Source: Acidihalobacter aeolianus (lineage in GTDB: Bacteria > Pseudomonadota > Gammaproteobacteria > DSM-5130 > Acidihalobacteraceae). From it: DNA of 64,000 nt. Positions within the stretch are counted from its first letter, which is position 1, and each line of letters begins with the position of its first letter. The notes beneath the pieces are model-generated. The model was not told where the DNA came from, did no database searches, and saw nothing but the letters and a program-made list of their open reading frames with translations. The DNA lies in NCBI RefSeq assembly GCF_001753165.1, contig NZ_CP017448.1, positions 3,103,183 to 3,167,182 of the forward strand. Direction: 5' to 3'. Positions 1 through 8,454 of the stretch are shown piece after piece. A program made the position numbers and the translations under genes.

Positions 1-1076
1 TCCAGCTTGATGCGCAGGCGAAGATCGTTCACCGAATCGGCGTTGCGCAACGCGTCCTCGTAGGTAATCAGCCCGCGCTCGAAAAGGTCGAACAGGGATT
101 GGTCGAAGGTCTGCATGCCCAGTTCGGTGGACTTGGCGATGAGCTCCTTCATTTCGTGCACCTTGCCCTTGAAGATGAGATCCGCCATCAGCGGCGTGTT
201 GATCAGCACCTCCACCGCCGGGACTCGGCCATCGCCATCCGCCTTGGGGACCAGTCGTTGCGAGATCACCGCCTTGAGGTTGAGGGACAGATCCATCAGC
301 AATTGATGCCGACGCTCTTCGTTGAAAAAGTTGATGATGCGGTCCAGGGCTTGATTGGTGTTGTTCGCGTGCAGCGTGGATAGGCACAGATGACCGGTCT
401 CCGCGAAGGCATTGGCGTAATCCATCGTCTCGCGTTCGCGAATTTCGCCGATCAGGATCACATCCGGCGCCTGACGCAGGGTGTTCTTGAGCGCCACCTC
501 GTAGGATTCCGTATCGACACCGACCTCGCGCTGGGTCACCAGGCAGTTGCCATGCGCGTGAACGAACTCTATGGGATCCTCGATGGTCACGATATGGCCG
601 TAGCTGTTCTGATTGCGGTATCCCAGCATCGCCGCAAGCGAGCTCGACTTACCCGAACCCGTACCGCCGACAAAAATCACCAAACCACGTCGAGTCATCG
701 AGATGTCGCGCAGAATCGGCGGCAGGTTGAGTTCCTCGAAGGTAGGAATCGCCGTGTTGATCACGCGTAGCACCATGCCGGCGCTACCGCGCTGGGTAAA
801 GGCGTTGACGCGAAATCTCGCCACCCCGGGCAGGCCGATGGCGAAGTTGCACTCCATGTCGCGTTCGAAGTCTGCCGCCTGCTTGTCGTTCATCACAGAG
901 CGCACCAACGACTGGGTATGCGTCGGCGACAATGGCTGGTTGGTGAGCGGTGTCATGCGCCCATCGACCTTCACCGAAGGCGGCGCTCCCACGGTGATGA
1001 ACAGATCGGAACCACGTTTGCTGAGCAGCGACTTCAGCAAGTCGTGCATGAATCGTATGGCCTTGTCGCGTTCCAT
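1..1076 (-). CDS. pilU: Type IV pilus retraction ATPase PilU (3' end cut by window edge)
   Basis: PilU is a cytoplasmic hexameric ATPase that assists PilT in depolymerising type IV pili. The minus-strand frame is open from an ATG at 1076 to the window edge, about 358 codons, so only a few C-terminal residues are missing. A Walker A motif GGTGSGKSS lies near residue 129, followed by the Asp box (ITIEDPIEF-like) and the His box (GHLCLSTLHANN). The visible end, NADSVNDLRLRIKL, matches the usual PilU tail. It follows pilT by 41 bases on the same strand. A GGGGGGAG ribosome site sits 8 bases before the ATG, and a strong hairpin abuts it (see 1089-1105). Confidence 0.95.
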   Translation of the reverse strand, partial: MERDKAIRFMHDLLKSLLSKRGSDLFITVGAPPSVKVDGRMTPLTNQPLSPTHTQSLVRSVMNDKQAADFERDMECNFAIGLPGVARFRVNAFTQRGSAGMVLRVINTAIPTFEELNLPPILRDISMTRRGLVIFVGGTGSGKSSSLAAMLGYRNQNSYGHIVTIEDPIEFVHAHGNCLVTQREVGVDTESYEVALKNTLRQAPDVILIGEIRERETMDYANAFAETGHLCLSTLHANNTNQALDRIINFFNEERRHQLLMDLSLNLKAVISQRLVPKADGDGRVPAVEVLINTPLMADLIFKGKVHEMKELIAKSTELGMQTFDQSLFDLFERGLITYEDALRNADSVNDLRLRIKL

Positions 1077-1088
1077 TCTCGAATCTCC

Positions 1089-1105
1089 CCCCGCGCTGCG
1101 CGGGG
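1089..1105 (-). promoter_or_regulatory. GC hairpin abutting the pilU ribosome site
   Basis: The pilT-pilU gap contains CCCCGCGC, a one-base centre and GCGCGGGG, a perfect inverted repeat. Read on the transcript strand, the 3' arm runs directly into the GGAG of the pilU ribosome-binding site. It could lower pilU translation relative to pilT or stabilise the pilT message. No T-tract follows, so a terminator is unlikely. The repeat is seen; the role is inferred. Confidence 0.4.
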
Positions 1106-1117
1106 CAGTCGTTTCGT

Positions 1118-2152
1118 TTACAAGGCGTCGGGGTTGGCTGCCTTGCGACGAGCGTCTTCCTTGCTGATCAGGCCACGCGAGAGCAACTCTTTGAGCGACT
1201 GATCCAGCGTCTGCATGCCCAGGCTATGGCCGGTTTGAATCGATGAATTCATCTGCGCGATCTTGCCTTCGCGGATCAGATTGCGGATCGCGGGCGTGCC
1301 AATCATGATCTCGTGAGCCGCCACGCGGCCACCGCCGATCTTCTTCAGCAGAGTCTGCGAAATCACCGCGCGCAACGATTCCGACAGCATCGCACGCACC
1401 ATGTCCTTTTCGCCGGCCGGGAAGACGTCGACGACGCGGTCGATGGTCTTGGCCGCCGAGCTGGTATGCAGCGTGCCGAACACCAAGTGCCCGGTCTCGG
1501 CCGCGGTCAGCGCCAGTCGGATGGTTTCGAGGTCGCGCATCTCGCCGACCAGGATCGTGTCGGGGTCCTCACGCAGCGCCGAACGCAGCGCCTCGTTGAA
1601 ACCCAGCGTGTCGCGGTGCACCTCGCGCTGGTTGACCAGGCATTTCTTGCTCTGGTGCACGAATTCGATGGGGTCCTCTACGGTCAGGATGTGCCCGTAT
1701 TCGCTGTCGTTCTTGTAGTCGACCATCGCGGCCAGCGTGGTCGACTTGCCGGAACCCGTCGGCCCGGTCACCAGCACGATACCGCGCGGATAGGCAGAGA
1801 TTTTTTGCAGCACGGCTGGCGCGCCGAGCTGCTCCAGGGTCAAGACTTTGGACGGAATGGTACGAAACACAGCCGCCGAACCGCGGTCCTGGTTGAACGC
1901 ATTCACGCGGAAGCGAGCGAGCCCAGGAATCTCGAATGAGAAATCGGTTTCCAGCCGGTCCTCGTAATCCTTGCGCTGACGGTCGTTCATGATGTCGTAG
2001 ATCATGTCGTGGACCGCGGTATGGTCCAGCGCATCCACGTTAATCCGGCGGATGTCACCGTCGACGCGAATCATCGGCGGCAGATTCGCGGAAAGATGCA
2101 GATCGGAGGCCCCGTTCTTCACGGTAAAGGCCAGCAACTGCGTGATATCCAT
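1118..2152 (-). CDS. pilT: Type IV pilus twitching motility ATPase PilT
   Basis: PilT is the retraction motor of type IV pili, hydrolysing ATP at the cytoplasmic base. The 344-residue product has the family's usual length. Walker A GPTGSGKST is at 130-138, the Asp box around 155-164 (LTVEDPIEF), Walker B around 198-207 (ILVGEMRD) and the His box at 221-233 (GHLVFGTLHTSSA). The C-terminal LSRGLISKEDA segment carries an AIRNLIRE-type motif upstream, typical of PilT. The gene heads a pilT-pilU pair and is divergent from yggS, the arrangement found in many gammaproteobacteria. Confidence 0.97.
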   Translation of the reverse strand: MDITQLLAFTVKNGASDLHLSANLPPMIRVDGDIRRINVDALDHTAVHDMIYDIMNDRQRKDYEDRLETDFSFEIPGLARFRVNAFNQDRGSAAVFRTIPSKVLTLEQLGAPAVLQKISAYPRGIVLVTGPTGSGKSTTLAAMVDYKNDSEYGHILTVEDPIEFVHQSKKCLVNQREVHRDTLGFNEALRSALREDPDTILVGEMRDLETIRLALTAAETGHLVFGTLHTSSAAKTIDRVVDVFPAGEKDMVRAMLSESLRAVISQTLLKKIGGGRVAAHEIMIGTPAIRNLIREGKIAQMNSSIQTGHSLGMQTLDQSLKELLSRGLISKEDARRKAANPDAL

Positions 2153-2260
2153 GCGGCTTGTCTCCCGGTTCGACGGCCAGAAGGGTATCGTCTCTGGTAG
2201 GCTTTATCGTTATTCAAATCTGCCTTACGACACAAGGCTTTCCGACTATAGCACACCCCG
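2153..2260. promoter_or_regulatory. Divergent pilT / yggS intergenic region
   Basis: This 108-base gap must hold the promoters of both pilT (minus) and yggS (plus). A TATAGC at 2247-2252 reads as a possible -10 toward yggS and its complement as TATAGT toward pilT. If the plus-strand reading is right, the yggS message would have almost no leader. Neither element has a convincing -35, so this is only a candidate. Confidence 0.3.
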
Positions 2261-2962
2261 ATGAACGAGATTTGCAGCCGTATCGACAGCGTTCGCATGC
2301 GCCTTCACGCCGCAGCCTGCACGGCCGGACGGGAACCTCAGGACATTACCCTGGTTGCCGCGAGCAAGACCTTCCCGGCAGCCGCGATCCGCACCGCCCG
2401 GGCCTGCGGGCAGCGCATCTTCGGTGAGAACTACGTCGACGAGCTTGTCGACAAGACCGCCGCCCTTGCCGACCTGGACATCGAATGGCATTTCATCGGC
2501 CATCTGCAATCGAACAAGACGCGCAAGGTCGCGGAACTGGCCGACTGGGTACATGGTATCGACCGTGCCGGGATTGCCGATCGGCTCGACCGTCAACGCC
2601 CCGCAACACTGCCACCGCTCCAGGTCTGTCTGCAGATCAACATCAGCGGCGAGGTCAGCAAATCAGGTGTCGAACCGGACCAGGCTCTTGCCCTGGCCCG
2701 GCATGTCGAGGCATTGCCACGGCTTCGCCTGCGCGGTCTGATGGCCCTGCCGGCACCGAGCGACGACCCCGCCGTCCAGCGTGCGGCCTTTGCCCGCGTA
2801 CGCGCCCTGCGCGAAAGTCTGAATGCCGAGGGTTTCGCCCTGGATACCCTGTCGATGGGCATGAGCGGCGACCTTGAGGCCGCCGTCGCCGAGGGCGCCA
2901 CACTGGTCCGCGTGGGTACCGCGATCTTCGGCGTGCGCAAGCCGCGCTTGCCGTCCCCGTGA
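2261..2962 (+). CDS. yggS: YggS family pyridoxal phosphate homeostasis protein
   Basis: YggS/PROSC proteins bind pyridoxal 5'-phosphate without known catalysis and buffer the vitamin B6 pool. The product is 233 residues, the normal length. The PLP lysine is K36 in LVAASKT, and the following FGENYVDEL, WHFIGHLQSNK and GMSGDLEAAV segments are the family hallmarks of an alanine-racemase-like barrel. It starts the yggS-proC-yggT-yggU row, a widely conserved order next to pilT. Confidence 0.95.
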   Translation: MNEICSRIDSVRMRLHAAACTAGREPQDITLVAASKTFPAAAIRTARACGQRIFGENYVDELVDKTAALADLDIEWHFIGHLQSNKTRKVAELADWVHGIDRAGIADRLDRQRPATLPPLQVCLQINISGEVSKSGVEPDQALALARHVEALPRLRLRGLMALPAPSDDPAVQRAAFARVRALRESLNAEGFALDTLSMGMSGDLEAAVAEGATLVRVGTAIFGVRKPRLPSP

Positions 2963-3003
2963 CGCTCGGCTAGGGTGCGCACACAACCTCTACTGATGTG
3001 GGT

Positions 3004-3825
3004 ATGAGCATGGCTCAAGCGGATACAGTGGCTTTCATCGGCGGCGGCAACATGGCGGGTAGCTTGATCGGCGGTCTGCTTGCCGGCGGCTTCGATCCCA
3101 CGGCCATCCGCGTCGCCGAGCCGAATGCCGAACACAGAGCTGCGCTGGCAAATGCCCGTCCCGGAATCAGGGTCACCGCGGACAACGTCGAGGCAGCAAG
3201 CGGCGCCGACTGCGTCGTCCTCGCGGTCAAGCCGCAGGTCATGGCCGAAGTGGCGGCTGGCCTGAACGCCCTGCCTGACGGTTCGGTGTTCCTGTCGATT
3301 GCCGCCGGCGTGACCTGCACACGCCTCGCCACCTGGCTGGGTACGGATCGCGCCATCGTGCGCTCCATGCCGAATACGCCTGCCCTGATCGGGTGCGGCG
3401 CAACCGGTGCTTACGCCAACCCCGCGGTCGAACCCGGGCAGCGCGCACTGGCCGACCGCATCCTGCATGCGGTTGGCGAGGTCGTCTGGTTCGACGACGA
3501 GCGCGCGCTGGATGCGGTGACCGCCCTGTCCGGCAGCGGCCCCGCTTACGTGTTCCTGCTCATCGAGGCATTGGAGGCCGGTGGCATCGAACTGGGGCTC
3601 GAACCCGACGTGGCGCGCCGCCTCGCCCTGTTGACCGCACATGGCGCCTCGCGCCTCGCCTTGAAAAGTGACGACAGCCCAGGCGTATTGCGTACCAAGG
3701 TCACCTCGCCCGGCGGCACCACGGAACAAGCGCTTGGGGTGTTCGAGAAGGGAGGCCTGCGCGAACTGGTCGCACAGGCCATGCAGGCGGCCGCCCAACG
3801 GTCGCGCGAACTATCGGGGGAGTGA
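3004..3825 (+). CDS. proC: Pyrroline-5-carboxylate reductase
   Basis: ProC catalyses the last step of proline synthesis, NAD(P)H-dependent reduction of pyrroline-5-carboxylate. The N-terminal Rossmann motif FIGGGNMAG is seen about ten residues in, and the C-terminal signature region (SGSGPAYVFLLIEAL, then VTSPGGTTEQAL) is intact. Start choice is open: GTG 2998, ATG 3004 and ATG 3010 are all in frame and none has a strong ribosome site. ATG 3004 is used here. The stop is followed one base later by the yggT ATG, so the two are probably cotranscribed. Proline is also an osmoprotectant, which would fit the betaine importer in the same window. Confidence 0.95.
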   Translation: MSMAQADTVAFIGGGNMAGSLIGGLLAGGFDPTAIRVAEPNAEHRAALANARPGIRVTADNVEAASGADCVVLAVKPQVMAEVAAGLNALPDGSVFLSIAAGVTCTRLATWLGTDRAIVRSMPNTPALIGCGATGAYANPAVEPGQRALADRILHAVGEVVWFDDERALDAVTALSGSGPAYVFLLIEALEAGGIELGLEPDVARRLALLTAHGASRLALKSDDSPGVLRTKVTSPGGTTEQALGVFEKGGLRELVAQAMQAAAQRSRELSGE

Positions 3826-3826
3826 C

Positions 3827-4381
3827 ATGGGGGCAGGGACGCAAATCGGGCAGTTTCTCGTCAATGCGGTATTTTCCTTCTACATCATCATCGTGCTGCT
3901 GCGCTTCCTGCTGGCCCTGGTGCGCGCAGACTTCTACAACCCGATCTCGCAGTTCGTGGTCACGCTCACCAATCCACCGCTGCGCCTGCTGCGCCGGGTA
4001 ATCCCACCGGTCGGGCGCGTCGACAGCGCTTCCATACTGCTGCTGCTCGTGCTGCAACTCGCCGAAATCTATCTCAGCGCCCTGCTGCAGGGCCTGTATC
4101 CGCCGGTCGCCCTGGTGTTGCTGCTCGCCCTGCGCGAACTGCTGGTGCTGCTGATCTACGTCTACATCGGCGCCATCATCGTGCAGGCGCTGATCAGCTG
4201 GATCACGCCCATGGGCGGTGGCTACAACCCGGTCGCCGGGATGCTCGACGACCTCACCGCACCTGTGCTACGCCCAATCCGGCAGATCGTCCCACTGATC
4301 GGCATGGTGGATCTGTCTCCCCTGGTGGCCTTGCTGCTGCTCAACGTGCTGCTGATCCTCATCCGCAGCCTGCTCGGCTGA
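3827..4381 (+). CDS. yggT: YggT family integral membrane protein
   Basis: The 184-residue product is two tandem YggT units, each a pair of hydrophobic helices (FSFYIIIVLLRFLLALV and a later LRELLVLLIYVYIGAIIVQAL stretch) followed by a conserved NP/PP loop (FYNPISQFVVTLTNPPLRLLRRVIPPVG, described here only in part). The family is linked to osmotic-shock tolerance and to membrane organisation, but its biochemical function is unsettled. The ATG lies one base after the proC stop. A longer frame opens upstream inside proC and was not used. Confidence 0.9.
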   Translation: MGAGTQIGQFLVNAVFSFYIIIVLLRFLLALVRADFYNPISQFVVTLTNPPLRLLRRVIPPVGRVDSASILLLLVLQLAEIYLSALLQGLYPPVALVLLLALRELLVLLIYVYIGAIIVQALISWITPMGGGYNPVAGMLDDLTAPVLRPIRQIVPLIGMVDLSPLVALLLLNVLLILIRSLLG

Positions 4382-4382
4382 C

Positions 4383-4694
4383 GTGGACGACGCAACTCCC
4401 GACAGCAGCCCCTGCCGTAGAAGAGGCAATGATCTGCTGCTGGCGGTCCGCGTCCAGCCGCGCGCAAGCCGGGCCAAGCTAGGCGAAGTGACGAACGGGC
4501 GGCTGCGCATCTACCTCAGCGCACCGCCAACAGACGGCCAGGCCAATGCACAACTCATCGAACTCGTCGCCAAGGCCTTCGGCACCGCCAAGACGCGCGT
4601 GCAGCTTCTCCGCGGCGGACAATCGCGCGACAAGGACCTGCTGATCGGAGCGCCCACCCGACTTCCATCCAGTCTGTCCGACACGGCAGAATAG
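4383..4694 (+). CDS. yggU: DUF167 / YggU family protein
   Basis: This 103-residue protein has the compact DUF167 pattern: an LLAVRVQPRASRAKL strand near residues 19-33, GRLRIYLSAPPTDGQAN, and a C-terminal GGQSRDKDLLI strand. No activity is known for the family. Translation appears to begin at a GTG at 4383, one base after the yggT stop, so it is probably translated from the same message. Its position after yggT is the standard one. Confidence 0.88.
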   Translation: MDDATPDSSPCRRRGNDLLLAVRVQPRASRAKLGEVTNGRLRIYLSAPPTDGQANAQLIELVAKAFGTAKTRVQLLRGGQSRDKDLLIGAPTRLPSSLSDTAE

Positions 4695-4795
4695 GTCGAA
4701 ACGAACATCCAACCGCACTTATCGGCCCTTTTCTGGTCAACCATGGCAAGACGCGGGCGCACCGCGCTTTCGATCCCAACCGCATCGAGTCAGGC

Positions 4796-6610
4796 ATGCC
4801 GACCGCACATACGAACCGAATCGACACCCCCGCCACTTCCCGCCTCGTAGGCGTCCGCCCGAAACTCGCCCTGCTGGCCCTGCTGGTCGGCATCATCGCC
4901 GGACTCGGCGCGGCGATCTTCCGCGGGCTGATCGGCCTGTTTCACAACATCTTCTTTTTCGGCCATCTGACCATTGCCTACGACACGCTCAAGCACACCC
5001 TGGAAAGCCCTTGGGGTATCGGCATCATCGGCATCCCCGTCATCGGCGCCCTATTGGTCGCCTTTCTGGTCAAAACCTTCGCGCCGGAGGCCAAAGGACA
5101 CGGTGTGCCCGAGGTGATCGACGCGATCTACTACAACCGCGGCGTGATCCGCCCGCAGGTCGCCTTGATCAAATCGCTGGCGTCCTCGATCTCGATCGGC
5201 TCCGGCGGCGCCATCGGCCGTGAGGGGCCGATCATCCAGATCGGCGCCACCTTCGGCTCGGTGCTGGCCCAGTGGACGCGTCTGCCCGAATGGCAGCGAC
5301 TGGTACTGATCGCCTGCGGTGCCGGCGGCGGCATCGCGGCCACCTTCAACACCCCCATCGGCGGCATCCTGTTCGCGGTCGAGATCATGATGGTCGAGAT
5401 CAGCGCACGCACGCTGATCCCGGTAATGATCGCCACCGGCGCCGCGAGCTTCGTAGGACGCTTGTTCTTCGGCGACCACGCCTCCTTCATCATCCCGCCG
5501 ATGACCCTGCACGCGGCGACCTCCAGCTCCTTCCGGGTGTTCGTCGCCTACGCCCTGCTGGGTCTTGTCATGGGCGTTCTCGGGATGCTCTATACCCGCT
5601 CGGTCTACGCCTTCGAGGACTTCTTCGACCGCCTCCCCGGCAACTACTACACACGTCACGCCCTGGGCATGCTGTGCGTTGGCATCATGATGTTTTTATT
5701 GATGAAATATCTAGGGCACTACTACATCGAAGGGGTCGGTTATGCGACCATTCAGGACATCCTAGGCGGCCACCTGACCGTCACCTGGATTCTTCTGTTG
5801 CTGGTTTTCATGAAGCTGCTGGCCGTCTCGCTGACATTAGGCTCTGGTGCATCTGGTGGCATCTTCTCGCCGGCGCTGTTCATGGGCGCCACTCTGGGTG
5901 CCGGTCTGGTCAACTTCGGTCATATATTTCTCCCGGGCCTACAGGTCAGCCCCGTGGGCGGCGCGGTCATCGGCATGGCCTGCATGGTTGCGGCAGGGAC
6001 CGGTGCCGCGGTCACTGCAGTGGTCATGATTTTCGAGATGACCCGCGACTACAACGTGATTATTCCGCTGATCATCGCCGTTTCGCTGGCCTACGGCATG
6101 CGCTACCTGCTGATTGCCGACGACCTCTATACCCTCAAGCTGACGCGTCGCGGCCGACGCCTGCCGAAGTCGATGGAAAGCAACCTCTACCTGATGCGCG
6201 GCGCGCTAGACCTGATCCAGGCGCCATTCCTGCGCATTGGCGCCGATACGGAACTCGATGCCCTGCGCGCAAGGCTGGCCACGCATCGAGTTCTACCGCA
6301 TATCCTGCTGGTACGAGACGGCCGGATCGAGGGTATCGTCACGGCGGATACGCTCAGCCGAGAGCTCGCTGCCACAGGCGATGGCTCGCTCGTCAACCAT
6401 GCCAACAAACACTATTCGATCATGGACGAAAGAACCCAGGTCATCGATCTGGTCAGTCGGCTACGCAGTGACGGCACACACATCGCCGTTCTCGTTCAAG
6501 GCGCCCCAGAACACGCCGACGCCGACGATGTGGTCGGTCTGGTCTCGTGGGACGACGTGATGGAACACGCCAACCTGCCGGGTGATCTGGGACGCGCCCT
6601 GTCCGACTAG
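4796..6610 (+). CDS. CLC family anion transporter with C-terminal CBS domains
   Basis: CLC proteins move chloride or other anions across the inner membrane, usually in exchange for protons. The 604-residue product shows GHGVPE at 101-106, GREGP at 141-145 with gating glutamate E143, IAATFNTPIGG near 180-190 and GSGASGGIFSP near 349-359. The last 150 residues form a CBS pair (HILLVRDGRIEGIVT and IAVLVQG). The filter position normally Ser (GSGIP) is His here, so the ion carried cannot be assumed to be chloride. A paralogue lies at 8455-10203. It occupies the place where metX-metW is found in pseudomonads. Confidence 0.93.
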   Translation: MPTAHTNRIDTPATSRLVGVRPKLALLALLVGIIAGLGAAIFRGLIGLFHNIFFFGHLTIAYDTLKHTLESPWGIGIIGIPVIGALLVAFLVKTFAPEAKGHGVPEVIDAIYYNRGVIRPQVALIKSLASSISIGSGGAIGREGPIIQIGATFGSVLAQWTRLPEWQRLVLIACGAGGGIAATFNTPIGGILFAVEIMMVEISARTLIPVMIATGAASFVGRLFFGDHASFIIPPMTLHAATSSSFRVFVAYALLGLVMGVLGMLYTRSVYAFEDFFDRLPGNYYTRHALGMLCVGIMMFLLMKYLGHYYIEGVGYATIQDILGGHLTVTWILLLLVFMKLLAVSLTLGSGASGGIFSPALFMGATLGAGLVNFGHIFLPGLQVSPVGGAVIGMACMVAAGTGAAVTAVVMIFEMTRDYNVIIPLIIAVSLAYGMRYLLIADDLYTLKLTRRGRRLPKSMESNLYLMRGALDLIQAPFLRIGADTELDALRARLATHRVLPHILLVRDGRIEGIVTADTLSRELAATGDGSLVNHANKHYSIMDERTQVIDLVSRLRSDGTHIAVLVQGAPEHADADDVVGLVSWDDVMEHANLPGDLGRALSD

Positions 6611-6660
6611 AGGCTATCGCAGTCGGTCGTCATCTGACCTACACTTTCCCACATACATGT

Positions 6661-6692
6661 CTGGATGCGGCCCCCGGCGGGCCAGCGTCCAG
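6661..6692 (+). terminator. Stem-loop between the first CLC gene and the DUF4426 gene
   Basis: CTGGATGCGGCCC pairs, with a wobble and a bulge, to GGGCCAGCGTCCAG around a short loop. The structure ends 16 bases before the next ATG. It lacks a T-tract, so it could be a weak terminator for the CLC gene or a structured leader of the DUF4426 gene. Confidence 0.35.
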
Positions 6693-6708
6693 CAGACTTG
6701 GGGGAAGT

Positions 6709-7209
6709 ATGAAGACATTAACGCCAGCCGCACGGGCCTTCGCCGCATTGTTCGCCATCGCACTGACCGGCAGCGCCGACGCCGACCAAATCGTGATGGC
6801 CGGCGATTACCTGATCCATTTGAACACGATCAATTCCGATTTCCTGCTCGCCGCGATTGCGGCCCAAGTGGGTATCCAGCGGTCACCCGACCGAGGCCTC
6901 CTGGAGTTGGCCGTGCAACGCGCCGACGCCCCCGAATCGGCATTCCTGCCCGTCGCCGCGACGGTTTCCGCCGTCGACGGCGAGGGACGCCTGCACCGTC
7001 TGGACGTGCGCCGCTCGATGTCCTCATCAGGTACGCGCTATCTCGCCGGTTTTCCCATCGTGGATGGCGAACTGGTGGAATTCCATATCCACGTCGATCT
7101 GCCCGACGGCAGCATGCAGTACTTTCGCTACCGCCAGCGTTATCACGTGCTCTGCGAAAACGAGCGAGCCCTCAGCCGTGGGGCAGCGGTAGCCAGCGCA
7201 GCAGGCTGA
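6709..7209 (+). CDS. DUF4426 domain-containing periplasmic protein
   Basis: The 166-residue product begins with a signal peptide (charged start, AFAALFAIALTGSADA) and continues with the DUF4426 pattern: a GDYLIHLNTINSDFL strand, a stretch with RGLLELAVQR, and a C-terminal QYFRYRQRYHV. Function is unknown. In pseudomonads the same family sits downstream of yggS-proC-yggT-metX-metW, so its presence here marks the remainder of that neighbourhood. GGGGGAAGT precedes the ATG. Its last 38 bases overlap the convergent gene at 7172-7879, so either C-terminus could be shorter in practice, though both stops are clear. Confidence 0.8.
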   Translation: MKTLTPAARAFAALFAIALTGSADADQIVMAGDYLIHLNTINSDFLLAAIAAQVGIQRSPDRGLLELAVQRADAPESAFLPVAATVSAVDGEGRLHRLDVRRSMSSSGTRYLAGFPIVDGELVEFHIHVDLPDGSMQYFRYRQRYHVLCENERALSRGAAVASAAG

Positions 7210-7879
7210 CCACCCCGAACAGTGCCACCAACCCGCCTGCGGTGCGGCGCACCCAGGTGCGTCGAACGAAACCCGCAAGTCGGGCGGCGAATACGCCCAT
7301 CGCCAGCAGATTCGGCAGGGTCCCGAGTCCGAAACACAGCATCAGCAGCGCTCCCTGCCTGGGCCCGCCGCTCGCCAGCGCCCAGATCAGCACGCTATAG
7401 ACGAGCCCACAGGGCAACCAACCCCACACTGCGCCCAAACCGAGAGCCTGTGCGGGATTGCGTACCGGCAGCAGCCGCCTTCCCAGGGGCTCGATACGCT
7501 GCCAGACGTGTGCCCCGGCACGCTCGACGGCGGCCAGCCCGCGCCACCAGCCAGCGAGGTAAAGCCCCAGCGCGATCATGAACAGCGCCGCGATCACGCC
7601 GAGGACAAGCTGCGCCTGGTGCACGTGCACCAGCTGCGTCGCATACCAGCCAAAACCGCCGGCCAGCGTCCCGGCCAGGGTATAGCTGCCGATACGACCC
7701 GCGTTGTAGGCCAGCAGAATCGGCAGTGCCGCACCCACTCGACCCTGCCGCGCCGGACTCATGCTCATGCCCAGAGCGCCGACGATACCGCCGCACATGC
7801 CCACGCAATGCACCCCGCCGAGCAGACCGACCAGCACGGCCGCGCCGTAACCGGCCTCGGGCGAGAGCGTCAGATTCAT
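7172..7879 (-). CDS. Sulfite exporter TauE/SafE-like (DsbD-type) membrane protein
   Basis: The 235-residue protein has six or so hydrophobic segments and the signature GGVHCVGMCGG near residue 19 with two cysteines. This is the COG2836-like branch of the TauE/SafE and DsbD superfamily, often found beside ccoS and suspected of metal or thiol transport for cytochrome oxidase assembly. The ATG at 7879 is chosen because the frame upstream of it overlaps the TerB-like gene and has no membrane character. The cco operon is 35 kb away in this window. Substrate is unknown. Confidence 0.8.
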   Translation of the reverse strand: MNLTLSPEAGYGAAVLVGLLGGVHCVGMCGGIVGALGMSMSPARQGRVGAALPILLAYNAGRIGSYTLAGTLAGGFGWYATQLVHVHQAQLVLGVIAALFMIALGLYLAGWWRGLAAVERAGAHVWQRIEPLGRRLLPVRNPAQALGLGAVWGWLPCGLVYSVLIWALASGGPRQGALLMLCFGLGTLPNLLAMGVFAARLAGFVRRTWVRRTAGGLVALFGVVSLLRWLPLPHG

Positions 7880-7884
7880 GCGTC

Positions 7885-8334
7885 TCAGATGTCCTGCACC
7901 GCCAGCTTGGCGCGGATGAATTCGCTGTGCGGCACGTAAAGCAGATCCGCGATGCGCCGGATCTGGTACTCCTCGTACTTGTCGAGCCGTCCATCCGCAT
8001 AGGCCACGCGCCACAGATCGGCGATGATCGCGAACTTTTCCTCCGGGCTGCAGTGGTCGTTGACCAGCTGCAGGAAGGGGTACAGCGAAAGATTCGCTTC
8101 GTCCTCCTCCAGCGCCTCGGCGATCAGTTCGCGCACCGCGTCCTCGTCCAGCGCGAAGGTACGCCGCAGCGCAGCCGCGATGGTGTCGAGTTCCTGATCG
8201 TCGATTTCGAAATCGGCGCGGCTGACCTCCAGCAGGATGGCCGCTGTGGCCACCTGCAGGGCCTGCGCCCGATCAGCATGACCGTCCACGTGCTGCAGGC
8301 GTGTCTTGAGAAAGGATTTGATGCTGCCGAGCAT
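7885..8334 (-). CDS. TerB-like tellurite-resistance-domain protein
   Basis: The product from ATG 8334 has 149 residues and is alpha-helical, with the two acidic TerB/DjlA-like repeats visible as LEVSRADFEIDDQEL and a later WRVAYADGRLDKYEEYQIRRI. Those acidic loops bind divalent ions in relatives. GGGAG lies 6 bases before the chosen ATG; a start ten codons earlier lacks one. The gene precedes the TauE/SafE-like gene by five bases, so they probably share a message. Role unknown; involvement in tellurite resistance should not be assumed. Confidence 0.8.
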   Translation of the reverse strand: MLGSIKSFLKTRLQHVDGHADRAQALQVATAAILLEVSRADFEIDDQELDTIAAALRRTFALDEDAVRELIAEALEEDEANLSLYPFLQLVNDHCSPEEKFAIIADLWRVAYADGRLDKYEEYQIRRIADLLYVPHSEFIRAKLAVQDI

Positions 8335-8454
8335 ATTTGCTCCCGTCGCGAAACCTGTGGGCATGTTAGCGCATGCACAAAGCCACCCGCACGCTTGAGG
8401 CCGGCGCGGTCACCGCTCAGAATGACGCGGCCCGCAGCCACCGGACCGCGCACC

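Noticed and set aside
7726-8454. N-terminal extension of the second CLC frame
   Set aside because: It would cover the TerB-like gene antisense and has no CLC similarity; ATG 8455 gives the normal N-terminus.
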